Shown: positions 46,366-55,565, numbered from the stretch's first letter. The stretch: DNA of 64,000 nt from CAWJPY01 sp963844865 (GCA_963844865.1 CAWJPY010000021.1:124001-188000), one strand, 5' to 3'. Program-made: numbers and translations. Notes: generated by a model not told the origin, from the letters alone.

Positions 46366-47961
46366 ATGCGGGCCTCCTCCCGCTGCTCCGTCCACCCCTC
46401 CAGGGAAGCGCACCTCCGTTGTCGGTCGTGCGGGCGCTGGCTTTGTGACGGCTGCGCCCAGCACTGGCGGGACCGGGTGTGGTGCAGTCGGACGTGCCGC
46501 GCGCGCTGGGTCGTCGACCGCGCGGTCGCCCTGTTTCTCGGGGCTCTGCGATCGCCGGTCCACCCGGCCTTGGCCATCGCGGTCTGTGCCGTGGCGGCGG
46601 GGCTCCTGCTGTCCGCCGTCGCCGTCCAGGCGAGCCGGCTCTTCGAGGAGACACGGGAGCTCGCAGCCCTGGAGGCTGCGGCCACGATGCGTGCCGCGCG
46701 GCCCCTGAGTGCCGAGCTGACCATGAGAGACGGGGCATACGATCTCGACCTGACCGGTCTCCCCCGCGGGGCGGTCATGATCCTCGGCGACGGCATCGAC
46801 CCACGGATCGTGGAGCTCGACGGCAAGGGTCGAGGAAGCCTGCGCGGCGTGCGTCTGCCCGACGGCGTCGACGCTCTTCGACTGCTGCCCGTCGACGTCA
46901 GGGAGACCCTGGTCCTGGCCCTTCCGTCCCCCACGGCGACTCCCACCTGGCCCCCGAGGCCCAGCCCGTCGCACACCGCCGCCGCGGAGCCCACGTCCAC
47001 GCCCACACCATCGCCTCCTCCTTCGCCGCCGCCCTCCCCCACGGAGCCGGGGACCCCGATCCCCACGACCTCACGAGACGTCCCCTCCCATTCCGCCTCG
47101 TCGCGACACCCAAGCGCGGAAATACGCTCCACATCCAAGCTCACCCCCACGGCTGCCGTCCGGCGCCGCGGCGGGGGCCCCTCTCCGCAGCTCACCCCGC
47201 CCGTCCTGCACCTGATCGCCGACGCCGGCAACCGGATCGCGCTCACGTTCGACGGCGGCGAGGCGGCCAACGGCACCGGCGAGCTCCTCGACCTCCTCGA
47301 CGAGCTGCACCTGAAGGTGACCCTGTTTGTGACCGGCGAGTTCATCGATCGCCATCCCGCCCTGGTGCGGCGGGCCGTGTTGGCGGGGCACGAGGTGGGC
47401 AACCACACCTACTCCCACAGCCACCTGACAACGTACGCCGCCAATCATCGTCACCGCCTCCTCGATCAGGTGAATCGAGAGTGGCTCCATGACGAGCTGC
47501 GCAGGACCGAGGAGGCGTTCATCCGCGCCACCGGACGACCCATGGCGCCGCTGTGGCGTGCGCCCTACGGAGAGGAGAACGGGAACCTCCGCGGCTGGGC
47601 CATGGAGCTCGGCTACCTGCACGTACGCTGGAGCTCGCTCGGCGGCAAGTCCCTGGACTCCCTGGACTGGGTCAATGACGAGCACTCCTCCATGTATCGC
47701 GACTCCCAGCGCATCGTGACTCGCCTCCTGGGCTTCCCACGACTGGCGGGCGGCATCGTCCTCATGCACCTCTCCACCGAGCGCGACCTCCCCCCGTGGC
47801 GCGAGCTGCCGACGCTCCTCGATCGTCTCAGGGAACGTCACCTGAAGGTGGTGACGGTGGAGGAGCTGCTCAGCGCCTCACCGACCTGGCGGACCTGGCT
47901 GGAGCGAGCTCGCGACCGCCACCGCGCGGCCTATGGAGACGCCGCCGAGAGCCTGCGCTGA
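46366..47961 (+). CDS. Polysaccharide deacetylase (NodB) with N-terminal zinc finger
   Basis: About 531 residues. Residues 7-44 form a Cys/His-rich finger (CSVHPSREAHLRCRSCGRWLC, then CAQH and CSRTC), B-box-like. A transmembrane helix follows (about 68-88), then a beta region and a Pro/Ser/Thr-rich linker (PPPSPPPSPTEPGTP). The NodB domain from about 285 shows RIALTFDGGEA (catalytic Asp), GHEVGNHTYSHSHL (metal His pair), PLWRAPYGEENG and VLMHLSTERD. It should remove N-acetyl groups from an extracellular or wall glycan, with the finger on the cytoplasmic side. The start is uncertain: ATG 46366 or GTG 46315, neither with a clear ribosome site. Its 3' end overlaps the convergent patatin gene by 31 bases. 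Confidence 0.88.
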   Translation: MRASSRCSVHPSREAHLRCRSCGRWLCDGCAQHWRDRVWCSRTCRARWVVDRAVALFLGALRSPVHPALAIAVCAVAAGLLLSAVAVQASRLFEETRELAALEAAATMRAARPLSAELTMRDGAYDLDLTGLPRGAVMILGDGIDPRIVELDGKGRGSLRGVRLPDGVDALRLLPVDVRETLVLALPSPTATPTWPPRPSPSHTAAAEPTSTPTPSPPPSPPPSPTEPGTPIPTTSRDVPSHSASSRHPSAEIRSTSKLTPTAAVRRRGGGPSPQLTPPVLHLIADAGNRIALTFDGGEAANGTGELLDLLDELHLKVTLFVTGEFIDRHPALVRRAVLAGHEVGNHTYSHSHLTTYAANHRHRLLDQVNREWLHDELRRTEEAFIRATGRPMAPLWRAPYGEENGNLRGWAMELGYLHVRWSSLGGKSLDSLDWVNDEHSSMYRDSQRIVTRLLGFPRLAGGIVLMHLSTERDLPPWRELPTLLDRLRERHLKVVTVEELLSASPTWRTWLERARDRHRAAYGDAAESLR

Positions 47962-48842
47962 GGCAAGCCCAGGAAATCCCTCGCCGCCACGCGACCGGCC
48001 TCCACCAGGTCCTCGAATCGATCCCAGTCCGCCCACGTCGTGACCCCCACCTCGGGCCGGATCACGGCCGTGGCCTTGGCCAGCTGCGCGCGACGGAGGA
48101 GACCCGCGGTGATCATCTGGGCGCGCACCATGGTGTCCAACACCACGTCATCGTCACTGAGCGGCGGCAGCTCCATGGAGACGTCCACACCCACGACCGG
48201 CCACCCGATCTCCAGCGCCGCCGCCACCGGGACCTCGGCCACCACTCCCCCGTCCACCAGCGGCCTCCCGTCCAAGGAGACCGCGGGCAACAGGCCCGGA
48301 ATGGAGCTCGACGCCTGCAGCACTTCACGCAGTCGGCCGCTGCGAAGACGGACTTCGGCGCCGGAGGCCAGGTCCGTGGCCACCGCCACGAACGGACGCG
48401 ACAGGTCCGTCACCGCGACGTCGGGCACGAGGAAGTCGAAGGCCTGGGTGATGTCGCTCTCGTCCATCACCGTCGTGCGGTTCACCGCGAACGCGACCAC
48501 GATCTGGCTCCTGATCCGGCGCGCCGCCTGCACTAACGGGTGCTCCTTGGTCCCCGCTTCAGGGAGCGCGCGCATGGGTCGAATCGGCGGCACCATGTCG
48601 CTGGCGATACCCTCCCTCCAACGCTGGATGGCCGCTTCGGCTGAGCCGTGCGCCAGGTACATCGCGCCCACCACCGCCCCCATGCTCGTGCCCACGACGG
48701 CGCGCACCGGAATCCCGGCGCCATCGAGGACCTCGAGCACGCCCAGGTGAGCGAATCCACGAGCACCGCCCCCGCCCAGCGCCAGCACCGGGGGGCGAAC
48801 GGACCATGACAGGCGACGCGTCAACGCTCTGGCCCAACCCAT
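47931..48842 (-). CDS. Patatin-like phospholipase (RssA type)
   Basis: 303 residues. The oxyanion hole is LALGGGGARGFAHLGVLEVL (from residue 20), the catalytic Ser lies in VVGTSMGAVVGAMY (Ser 53), and the dyad Asp in PLVDGGVVAEVPVAAA. VATDLASGAEVRLRSG and ASSSIPGLLPAVSLDGR are typical of the RssA/NTE-like group. Predicted to hydrolyse membrane lipid acyl esters at the cytoplasmic face. No signal peptide. Confidence 0.9.
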   Translation of the reverse strand: MGWARALTRRLSWSVRPPVLALGGGGARGFAHLGVLEVLDGAGIPVRAVVGTSMGAVVGAMYLAHGSAEAAIQRWREGIASDMVPPIRPMRALPEAGTKEHPLVQAARRIRSQIVVAFAVNRTTVMDESDITQAFDFLVPDVAVTDLSRPFVAVATDLASGAEVRLRSGRLREVLQASSSIPGLLPAVSLDGRPLVDGGVVAEVPVAAALEIGWPVVGVDVSMELPPLSDDDVVLDTMVRAQMITAGLLRRAQLAKATAVIRPEVGVTTWADWDRFEDLVEAGRVAARDFLGLPQRRLSAASP

Positions 48843-48878
48843 CGCTGCTCTCCCAGGCGCCGCTCCGACGCGGCCCTG

Positions 48879-49753
48879 CTATCCGGCGGCGCGTTTCTCC
48901 GGCACCAGGTGCACCAGCCCGAGGAGCGCCTCGTGGACACCTTCCGCCACACGGTGTGACTTGTCCGAGATGTGGTCCAGGTCATCGGTCCGGCCGCGAG
49001 GGTCGACGTCGGAGATGCGGTCCCCAGCCTTGACCGGTACGCCGTCCCGAAGCAAACCCCGAATGACTCCCGAGATGCGGGCCGTCACGGTGTACGACGC
49101 GTCCACGGGGACCCCCCGCCGGAAATCCTCGACGCCGTACACGCTGACCACGGTCCCGATTCTCTCCCCCGCTCCACCTCGTCTCCGATGTCGTGCTGCG
49201 TGAAGAAGATCCCGTCACGAATCGCCTTGGCGATCCGTTCCTGGGAGAACCCCATGATCGCCGCCGGTGGCTCGTTCTCGAGGTATTCGCCTGTATCGTC
49301 GATGACCGCGCCCACCTGTGGCCCACGCACCGTGTCCACCACTGCATGGCAGTCCTTCTTGGCCACATAGCCGGGGCCGAGCGCGATGACAACGGGGGCC
49401 GCGGCCGGCGACAGGCCCCAGTTCCGGCGGAGCATCGCCGCCTCGATGAAGATGTCGGGCTGCCAGAGCTTGAGCGCGTCCTCCACGTTGAACACCGCCA
49501 CGGCGATCTGGCGACGACGGTGGATGTCGTCCACGGCCGCCAGGCTCGAGGCGAAGCGCGCCGCCACGCCCTGGATCTCTTGCGCTCCCTCCAGGATCGC
49601 CTCCGAGAAGCAGACGCGACGACGAACGGCCTTCGGATACCTGCGGTCGAGCATCAGGATCCGTGTGAATCCCTGCCGGTGGAGATGCTGCGCCGTGGCC
49701 GAAGCCAGCTCGCCTGCCCCACGTATCAAGATCCGGTGATCACCGGGAGCCAT
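48879..49753 (-). pseudogene. EF2563/YqeB-family selenium-dependent molybdenum hydroxylase system protein, one frameshift
   Basis: It starts MAPGDHRILIRGAGELASATAQHLHRQGF (ATG 49753 behind GGAGGGAAC), a Rossmann-type N-terminus, then RRRVCFSEAILEGAQEIQGV and VVIALGPGYVAKKDCHAVVDT, matching the YqeB/EF2563 family. Near 49166-49170 the sense frame changes: FFTQHDIGDEVERG continues in another frame as ERIGTVVSVYGVEDFRRGVP and ISGVIRGLLRDGVPVKAGDRI, stopping at 48879. Restoring one C to the C5 run (G on the coding strand) yields a 291-residue protein. Homopolymer loss suggests a sequencing error. The family is tied to selenium-dependent molybdenum hydroxylases, none of which appear here. Confidence 0.82.
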
Positions 49754-50003
49754 GTTCCCTCCACAGCCCGCGCGTGTCTCTCCCCCTCACACCCCACCAC
49801 GCTCCGCGGCCGCATTCTACCAACCTCTCCGATCGTCGGGCCGAACCTGAGACGACGATGCAGAATAGGCGCCCGTCCCACGGCCGGACAACGCCCACGG
49901 ACCAGCGGCGGGCGGGCCTTTCGGGCCTCGGGGACTCTCGACGTGGACGCCGTTCCCCCCGATCTGTTGTCCAATCGCCGGGCACGTTGTATGCTACGCG
50001 GAA

Positions 50004-51671
50004 ATGGAGCAGCCCTCTGTGCACGCGCTGAGCGAGCGGTTCACCCGCCTTTCCGATCGATTCCGCTCACTCTGGACCTTCTACCAGTTTCTGAGCGGCG
50101 TCTACAAGCACCGCGGCGAGGGAACGGTCCCGTTCACCTACGACTTCCAGGCGCTGTATCGGCGCGTGCAGGAGCTGGTGCCGCGCATGGGCGTGGACGA
50201 GAGCCAGCAGGCCGAGCAGGACTTCAACCAGCTCTCCCGGGAGCTCGACCGCATTCAAGGGGAGATGGTTCAGATCGAGCATCGCTTCCCGCCCTCCCTG
50301 CTGCGTCGTTTCTTCGACCACCTGAAGCGCCAGGACGAGAAGATCCTGTACGCTCTCGTCAAGTTCTACCTGCTGAGCACCGACTTCGCGCAGGACACCC
50401 TCGACAAGCTGGACATTCTCCTGACCCGCATTGCCGAGGCCCCCCTGGAAAGCGGTCGCACCATGGCCCGCGACCCAAGCGAGCTGCGTCCCATCTTCCA
50501 GCGGCTCGCCGCGTACGCGCAGCTGCCGCCCCTTCCGGAGGCGGACGCCGGGCCCCTCGTCGAGGCGGTGCGGGACTTCCGCGGGGAGCTACGCACCGCC
50601 GGGACCTTCGACACCCTCATCGACTCCCGGGTCTTCGACCGCTATCGGCAGCTCAAGCAGCAGCTCGGCAAGACCTTCCTGAACCCGCCGATCCTGGTCG
50701 AGGCGGTGATCACGAACATCGAGGCGAGGAACCAGTTCGACCGCCTCTTTCGCGAAGAGGAGGCGCGTATCCTCGAGCAGACCAACCGGGTCTTCGAGAT
50801 CGAACGCTTCCTGGAGCGCAATCCGGACGTGGACCACGCCACGCTACGCAGCCAGATCGAGGACTTCCGCACTTCCCGGATGCGCCTCGACAGCAGCCGC
50901 AGAGAGGACAACGTCAAGCGCGAGGACATCGTCGACCTGCGGCGCGCCATGGACGCGGTCCTCGAGTCCTTCCGCGCGCTCGGCTTCGACGAAGGGCCGT
51001 CGTACGCCGCCGCACCCACCCCCAGGAGGCACGAGGGGGCAGCCTTCCCCACGGCCCCGCAACGCCGCGACGCGCCGTCGCGGGCCCCCGCGGCCGACCC
51101 CTTCCCCGATCCAGACGACGGCGCGGTCGCCTCCGAGCCGTCGTCTTCGACCCCGTCCATCACCGAGATCCTCCCATCCGACCCCCTCCTCACCGAGCCT
51201 CTGCACAAGATCATGTTCGCCATCGAGATGGTGGCGTGGGATCGATCCCCGGACCGCGTCGTGCAGGCTCCGGAGCTCCACAATCTCCGCCTCGAGCCCT
51301 GGGAAGTCGCCAGCTATCGGGAGCTCGTCGAACGCAAGGAGCCACGGGGGACGACGAAGTGGGAGCTCGAGGCGTTCTTCCTGCGCAGCGCCGCCCTTCG
51401 CATCAAGATGGAGGAGGAGCGCCAGGAGATCCAACGTCTCCACGCCACCGACAACGACGAGCGCGCGTTCGATCTCCTGGAGCGGTCGGCCCAGAGCCTG
51501 GAGCGGGCGCGAGACATCGATCGACGCTTCCAGTGGTTCATCGACGACATGCTGTACAGCGGCGACACCGAGCAGCTGGAGCAGCTCTACCGCTCGCGAT
51601 TCCGCTTCCTGCACGCCTACTCAGCCCTCTGGCTCGAGCACCAGGCGCGCGGCGGCTTGACACCACTGTGA
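50004..51671 (+). CDS. Uncharacterised soluble coiled-coil protein
   Basis: 555 residues, no signal or membrane helix; I do not recognise a family. Residues 1-300 are charged alpha-helix with heptad-like stretches (QQAEQDFNQLSRELDRIQGEM, RFFDHLKRQDEKILYALVKFY, FREEEARILEQTNRVFEIER). A Pro/Ala-rich acidic linker follows (about 333-385). A second helical domain runs from KIMFAIEMVAWDRSPDRVV through IKMEEERQEIQRLHATDNDE to the end. The long helical tracts and disordered linker suggest a scaffold. It is followed after 10 bases by an RDD membrane protein in the same direction, so the two may form a unit. Confidence 0.8.
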   Translation: MEQPSVHALSERFTRLSDRFRSLWTFYQFLSGVYKHRGEGTVPFTYDFQALYRRVQELVPRMGVDESQQAEQDFNQLSRELDRIQGEMVQIEHRFPPSLLRRFFDHLKRQDEKILYALVKFYLLSTDFAQDTLDKLDILLTRIAEAPLESGRTMARDPSELRPIFQRLAAYAQLPPLPEADAGPLVEAVRDFRGELRTAGTFDTLIDSRVFDRYRQLKQQLGKTFLNPPILVEAVITNIEARNQFDRLFREEEARILEQTNRVFEIERFLERNPDVDHATLRSQIEDFRTSRMRLDSSRREDNVKREDIVDLRRAMDAVLESFRALGFDEGPSYAAAPTPRRHEGAAFPTAPQRRDAPSRAPAADPFPDPDDGAVASEPSSSTPSITEILPSDPLLTEPLHKIMFAIEMVAWDRSPDRVVQAPELHNLRLEPWEVASYRELVERKEPRGTTKWELEAFFLRSAALRIKMEEERQEIQRLHATDNDERAFDLLERSAQSLERARDIDRRFQWFIDDMLYSGDTEQLEQLYRSRFRFLHAYSALWLEHQARGGLTPL

Positions 51672-51681
51672 AAATGTCTCC

Positions 51682-52218
51682 ATGGACGACGACGAGCTGC
51701 GCCCAGGCGGGACGCCTAACACATCGACGGACCTGAATCATCTCCGCTCGGCAGGCATGACGAGGCGAGCGCTCGCCACCCTCCTGGACATGATCGTATT
51801 CTGTGGGCTCTGCGTGCTCCTGGCGTATCCGGTGGCCCGCTCCGTGAGCTGGAGCTCCCTCCCCGCCGACTTCGAGCAGGTGGCCGCAGTGGTGACGGAT
51901 CCGTTCTGGGTGGGCCGAGCCGCGGGCATCCTGGGTATGTGGGTCGCGCTGTGGTGGAGCTACTTCCTCATTGGATGGGGGCTGCTCGGGGCAACACCCG
52001 GCAAGTGGGCGATGGGGCTGCGGATCATCGACCACAAGCGGCGCTTCCCCATCGGCGTGTCCCGCGCCGCCCTGCGCCTGTCAGCCTACGCGGTGAGCTC
52101 GATCACCCTGGGTGCCGGCCACGTTCTAATCCTGTTCCGCGACGATCGCTGCGCCCTCCACGATCTCCTGGCGGGCACGCGCGTGGTGACGAGATCCAGC
52201 CTCACCAGCCTCAGTTGA
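51682..52218 (+). CDS. RDD family membrane protein
   Basis: 178 residues. The RDD signature helix begins MTRRALATLLDMIVFCGLCVL, followed by a second hydrophobic pair and LLGATPGKWAMGLRIID, the family's conserved Gly-Lys loop, then LRLSAYAVSSITLGAGHVLIL and a closing CALHDLLAGTRVV. RDD proteins are small inner-membrane proteins, some of which act in ion transport; the role here is unknown. ATG 51682 lies 10 bases after the coiled-coil gene. Its last 8 bases overlap the convergent sigma gene. Confidence 0.88.
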   Translation: MDDDELRPGGTPNTSTDLNHLRSAGMTRRALATLLDMIVFCGLCVLLAYPVARSVSWSSLPADFEQVAAVVTDPFWVGRAAGILGMWVALWWSYFLIGWGLLGATPGKWAMGLRIIDHKRRFPIGVSRAALRLSAYAVSSITLGAGHVLILFRDDRCALHDLLAGTRVVTRSSLTSLS

Positions 52219-53077
52219 GGTAGCCGACGAGGGACCGGGTCTTGTGCGACCTCCGCAGCTTGTTGAGGGCGCGGCTCTCGATCTGACGCACCCTCTCCCG
52301 CGACAGATCCATGATGCTCCCGATCTCCCGCAGGGTCTTGGGCTGGTCGTCGTGGAGGCCGAAGCGCAGCTCCAGCACGCGCCGTTCACGATCGGGAAGC
52401 TCGCTCAATGCGTCGCGCAGGGCCTGCATGAACGACTCCTGCAGAATCCGTTCGTCCGTGTCCGGAAGCACGGCCTGCTCCAGGAGATCCCCGAGCTCGG
52501 AGTCACCATCGTCATCCACGGGCTCGTTCAGCGACAGCGACGTCTGGGATGCCTGCACCAGCACCCGAACGTCGTTGACGGCGATGCCGAGCTCGTCCGC
52601 CAGCTCCTTCTCCGAGGGCGCGCGCCCCGAGCGCTCGAGGATGAGCGCACGGACGCGTTCCAGGCGGTACAGGGTGTTGGCCTGCTTCTGCGGCAGCCGG
52701 AACGAACCCGCCGACTCCGCCAGGGCGTGCAGGATGGCCTGGCGGATCCACCACACGGCGTACGTGATGAACTTGACGTCCTGACCTTCTTTGAAGGGGT
52801 CGTACTTCCGGGCCGCCTGGATCAGGCCCAGGTTCCCCTCGTGGATGAGGTCCAGAAAACCGATGTTGGGGTTCCGATAGCGCTTGGCGTAGGCGACCAC
52901 GAAGCGTAGGTTCGACTCCACGAGACGACGCAGTGCGTCCTCGTCGCCATCGTGGACCCGTCTGGCCAGCTCGATCTCTTCGTCGTGGTCGATGGTCGGA
53001 TACCGTGCGATCTCCTTCAGGTAGCGGCGGAGGGTGGCCGTCTCGGTATCCGAGGGGCGCCCCGACCGTCGCGTCAT
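52211..53077 (-). CDS. RNA polymerase sigma-70 factor (RpoD/RpoS-like, no region 1.1)
   Basis: 288 residues. Region 1.2 is LRRYLKEIARYPTIDHDEEIELARRV. Region 2 is NLRFVVAYAKRYRNPNIGFLDLIHEGNLGLIQAA then KFITYAVWWIRQAI, region 3 is PSEKELADELGIAVNDVRVL, and region 4 is LPDRERRVLELRFGL then TLREIGSIMDLSRERVRQIE. Region 1.1 is absent, as in alternative or group 2 sigmas. Its ATG overlaps the hspR stop codon (ATGA, 53074-53077). It is therefore the third gene of a dnaK-hspR-sigma unit and should be heat-responsive if that operon is. This pairing is unusual; the target promoters are unknown. Confidence 0.93.
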   Translation of the reverse strand: MTRRSGRPSDTETATLRRYLKEIARYPTIDHDEEIELARRVHDGDEDALRRLVESNLRFVVAYAKRYRNPNIGFLDLIHEGNLGLIQAARKYDPFKEGQDVKFITYAVWWIRQAILHALAESAGSFRLPQKQANTLYRLERVRALILERSGRAPSEKELADELGIAVNDVRVLVQASQTSLSLNEPVDDDGDSELGDLLEQAVLPDTDERILQESFMQALRDALSELPDRERRVLELRFGLHDDQPKTLREIGSIMDLSRERVRQIESRALNKLRRSHKTRSLVGYLN

Positions 53078-53448
53078 TCTTCCTCGACCACCTGGATGGA
53101 GCCGCTCTCCACCCGCACCAGGGCATGGTAGCGGGGCACGCCGGACCGGCTCTGCACCGCCTGACGCACCATGTCGGTGAGCACCTCGTTCTCCGCCTGC
53201 AATCTCTGGATCTGCTCCTTCAAGTTGAGGATGATCTCCACTCCCGCCAGGTTGACCCCCATGTCCCTGGTCAACGTCAGGATCGTCTCGAGGCGCTGGC
53301 AGGCGGTCTCGTCATACAGACGCGTGTTGCCACGCGACCGGGCGGGCCGCAGCAGGCCCTCCCGTTCCCACAGCCGGAGGGTCTGCGGGTGGACGTCATA
53401 CTTCTCCGCCACCCACGAGATCATCCGGTATCGCGGTTTCGTTTTCAC
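53074..53448 (-). CDS. hspR: HspR-type MerR-family heat-shock repressor
   Basis: 124 residues. The winged-helix MerR DNA-binding domain is YRMISWVAEKYDVHPQTLRLWEREGLLRPARSRGNTRLYDETACQRLETI, followed by VNLAGVEIILNLKEQIQRLQAEN, a dimer coiled coil characteristic of HspR. HspR represses dnaK by binding HAIR inverted repeats, with DnaK as co-repressor. GTG 53448 after GGGGAGGG is preferred to upstream ATGs. It lies 127 bases downstream of dnaK and overlaps the sigma gene by 4 bases. A HAIR-like site lies at the dnaK promoter. No grpE or dnaJ intervenes, unlike the usual arrangement. Confidence 0.92.
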   Translation of the reverse strand: MKTKPRYRMISWVAEKYDVHPQTLRLWEREGLLRPARSRGNTRLYDETACQRLETILTLTRDMGVNLAGVEIILNLKEQIQRLQAENEVLTDMVRQAVQSRSGVPRYHALVRVESGSIQVVEEE

Positions 53449-53518
53449 GAACCCTCCCCGGGGCACGCCCGACCGGAAGGCTGGACCATGCCCCCACTGT
53501 ACCATCGACGCCGGCGCG

Positions 53519-53545
53519 GGTGCCGCCGCCAAGGGCGGCGGCACC
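53519..53545 (-). promoter_or_regulatory. dnaK-hspR intercistronic hairpin
   Basis: A 12-base-pair stem, GGTGCCGCCGCC / GGCGGCGGCACC (53519-53530 and 53534-53545), with a 3-base loop, sits between dnaK and hspR. No U-tract follows on the minus strand. It could protect dnaK mRNA 3' ends or partly terminate, letting dnaK be made in excess over hspR and sigma. Confidence 0.55.
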
Positions 53546-53575
53546 GCGCCCACCGGGCCACGCGCGGCGTGTTGC

Positions 53576-55501
53576 TCAGCGCGACTCGTCAGCGTCGACG
53601 TCCACGTACTCGGCGTCGATCACGTCCTCGTCGGTGGACGAGGCGGGTCCCTGCTGGGGGCCGCTCGGCGCCTCGGGCCCCGTGCCCGCCGGCTGCTCGC
53701 CCCCTGCGTTCTGGTAGAGCACCCCGGCGATCTGGTGGCTGGCCTGGGTGAGCTGCTCGTAGGCCTGCTCCATGCGGTCGGTGCCTCCCTGCTCCAGGGC
53801 CGCCTTGCCATCGGCGATCACCTTCTCCGCATTGGTGCGATCCGCCTCGGAGAGCTTCTCCCGGTTGTCGTTGACCAGCTTCTCGGTGGAGTAGATGAGC
53901 CCGTCGAGCTTGTTCCGCGCCTCGACCTCGCGCCGCTTCTCCTCGTCGTCCGACGCGTGGGTCTGAGCTTCCTTGACCATGCGGTCGATCTCGTCCCCCG
54001 ACAGACCGGACGAGCTGGTGATCTTGATCTTCTGCTCCTGCCCGGTCCCCCGGTCCTTGGCGGAGACGTGCAGGATGCCGTTGGCGTCGATGTCGAACGT
54101 GACCTCGATCTGCGGCACGCCCCGCGGCGCCGGCGGGATACCGATCAGGTGGAACCTGCCGAGGGTGCGGTTGTCCCTCGCCATGGTCCGCTCGCCCTGG
54201 AGGACGTGGATCTCCACCTGGTTCTGGTTGTCGTCGGCCGTGGAGTAGACCTTGGACTTGCGGGTGGGGATGGTCGTGTTGCGCTCGATCACCACATCGG
54301 CGACTCCACCGAGCGTCTCCACGCCCAGGGACAGGGGGGTCACATCCAGGAGCAGCACGTCCTTGACCTCGCCCGCCAGCACGCCCGCCTGCACCGCCGC
54401 GCCCACGGCCACCACCTCGTCCGGGTTGACACCCCTGTGGGGCTCCTTGCCGAAGAAGTCACTGACGACCTTCTGCACCATGGGGATCCGGGTCGAGCCG
54501 CCGACCAGGACCACCTCGTCCACGCTCTTGGCCTCCAGCGAGGCGTCCTTGAGGGCCTGACGGCACGGATCGAGCGTGCGCTGGACCAGGGGCTCGATCA
54601 TCTGCTCGAGCTTCGACCGGGACAGCCGGATGTTGAGGTGCTTCGGGCCCGAGGCGTCGGCCGTGATGAACGGCAGATTGATGTCGCTCTCCATCGTGGA
54701 GCTGAGCTCCATCTTGGCCTTCTCCCCCGCCTCCTTGAGCCGCTGCAGGGCCATGCGGTCCTTGGAGAGGTCGACGCCCTGGTCCTTCTTGAACTCGTCC
54801 ACCAGCCAATCGACGATGAGCTGGTCGATGTCGTCGCCCCCCAGATGGGTGTCGCCGTTGGTGGACTTCACCTCCACCACGCCGGCTCCCACCTCCAGGA
54901 TGGAGATGTCGAAGGTGCCGCCACCGAAGTCGAAGACCGCGATGGTCTCGTCCTCTTTCTTGTCCAGCCCGTACGCCAATGCCGCGGCCGTCGGCTCGTT
55001 GACCAGACGCAGCACCTCCATGCCGGCGATGTGCCCGGCGTCCTTCGTGGCCTGGCGCTGAGCATCGTTGAAGTAGGCAGGCACCGTGATCACGGCCTGC
55101 TCCACCTTCTCGCCCAGGTAGTCCTCCGCCGCCGCCTTCAGCTTCTGCAGCACCATGGCGGAGATCTCGGGGGGTGAGTACACCTTGCCCTCAACCTCGA
55201 TGCGGGCCGTGTCGTTCTCCCCCTTGATCACCTTGAACGGTACGGTCTTCATCTCCTCGGTGACCTCGTCGTAACGCCGGCCCATGAACCGCTTCACCGA
55301 GAACACGGTGTTCTCGGGGTTGGTCACGGCCTGGCGCTTGGCGACCTGCCCCACCAGACGCTCTCCGCCCTTGGCGAAGCCCACCACCGATGCTGTTGTG
55401 CGATTGCCCTCTTGGTTCGGGATGACCGTCGGCTTGCCGCCCTCCATGACGGCGACAACCGAGTTCGTGGTACCCAAGTCGATTCCGATGACACGAGACA
55501 T
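53576..55501 (-). CDS. dnaK: Molecular chaperone DnaK (Hsp70)
   Basis: 641 residues. ATPase domain: VIGIDLGTTNSVVAVMEGG at 3-21, ITVPAYFNDAQRQATKDAG, VNEPTAAALAYGLDK, VFDFGGGTFDISIL, VVLVGGSTRIPMVQKVV. Substrate domain: DVTPLSLGVETLGGV, then TTIPTRKSKVYSTADDNQNQ. The C-terminus ends in an acidic tail with DAEYVDVD. It refolds and protects client proteins in an ATP cycle. ATG 55501 is behind GAGGAGG. The leader carries a promoter with an overlapping HAIR-like operator, so transcription is probably repressed by the downstream hspR product. Confidence 0.98.
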   Translation of the reverse strand: MSRVIGIDLGTTNSVVAVMEGGKPTVIPNQEGNRTTASVVGFAKGGERLVGQVAKRQAVTNPENTVFSVKRFMGRRYDEVTEEMKTVPFKVIKGENDTARIEVEGKVYSPPEISAMVLQKLKAAAEDYLGEKVEQAVITVPAYFNDAQRQATKDAGHIAGMEVLRLVNEPTAAALAYGLDKKEDETIAVFDFGGGTFDISILEVGAGVVEVKSTNGDTHLGGDDIDQLIVDWLVDEFKKDQGVDLSKDRMALQRLKEAGEKAKMELSSTMESDINLPFITADASGPKHLNIRLSRSKLEQMIEPLVQRTLDPCRQALKDASLEAKSVDEVVLVGGSTRIPMVQKVVSDFFGKEPHRGVNPDEVVAVGAAVQAGVLAGEVKDVLLLDVTPLSLGVETLGGVADVVIERNTTIPTRKSKVYSTADDNQNQVEIHVLQGERTMARDNRTLGRFHLIGIPPAPRGVPQIEVTFDIDANGILHVSAKDRGTGQEQKIKITSSSGLSGDEIDRMVKEAQTHASDDEEKRREVEARNKLDGLIYSTEKLVNDNREKLSEADRTNAEKVIADGKAALEQGGTDRMEQAYEQLTQASHQIAGVLYQNAGGEQPAGTGPEAPSGPQQGPASSTDEDVIDAEYVDVDADESR

Positions 55502-55536
55502 GCTTAGGTCCTCCTCAACCTTCACGGTCGAGAAGA

Positions 55537-55565
55537 ATGATAAAACCTGAGTTGTGAATTGTCAA
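55537..55565 (-). promoter_or_regulatory. dnaK promoter (TTGACA-17-TATCAT)
   Basis: On the minus strand the -35 is TTGACA (55560-55565) and the -10 is TATCAT (55537-55542) with the ideal 17-base spacer. It lies 36 bases before the dnaK ATG. This is the best sigma-70 promoter seen in the window. Confidence 0.85.

Noticed and set aside
53171..55177. Plus-strand frame of 668 codons opposite dnaK
   Set aside because: Antisense shadow of dnaK, no start signal and no family features.
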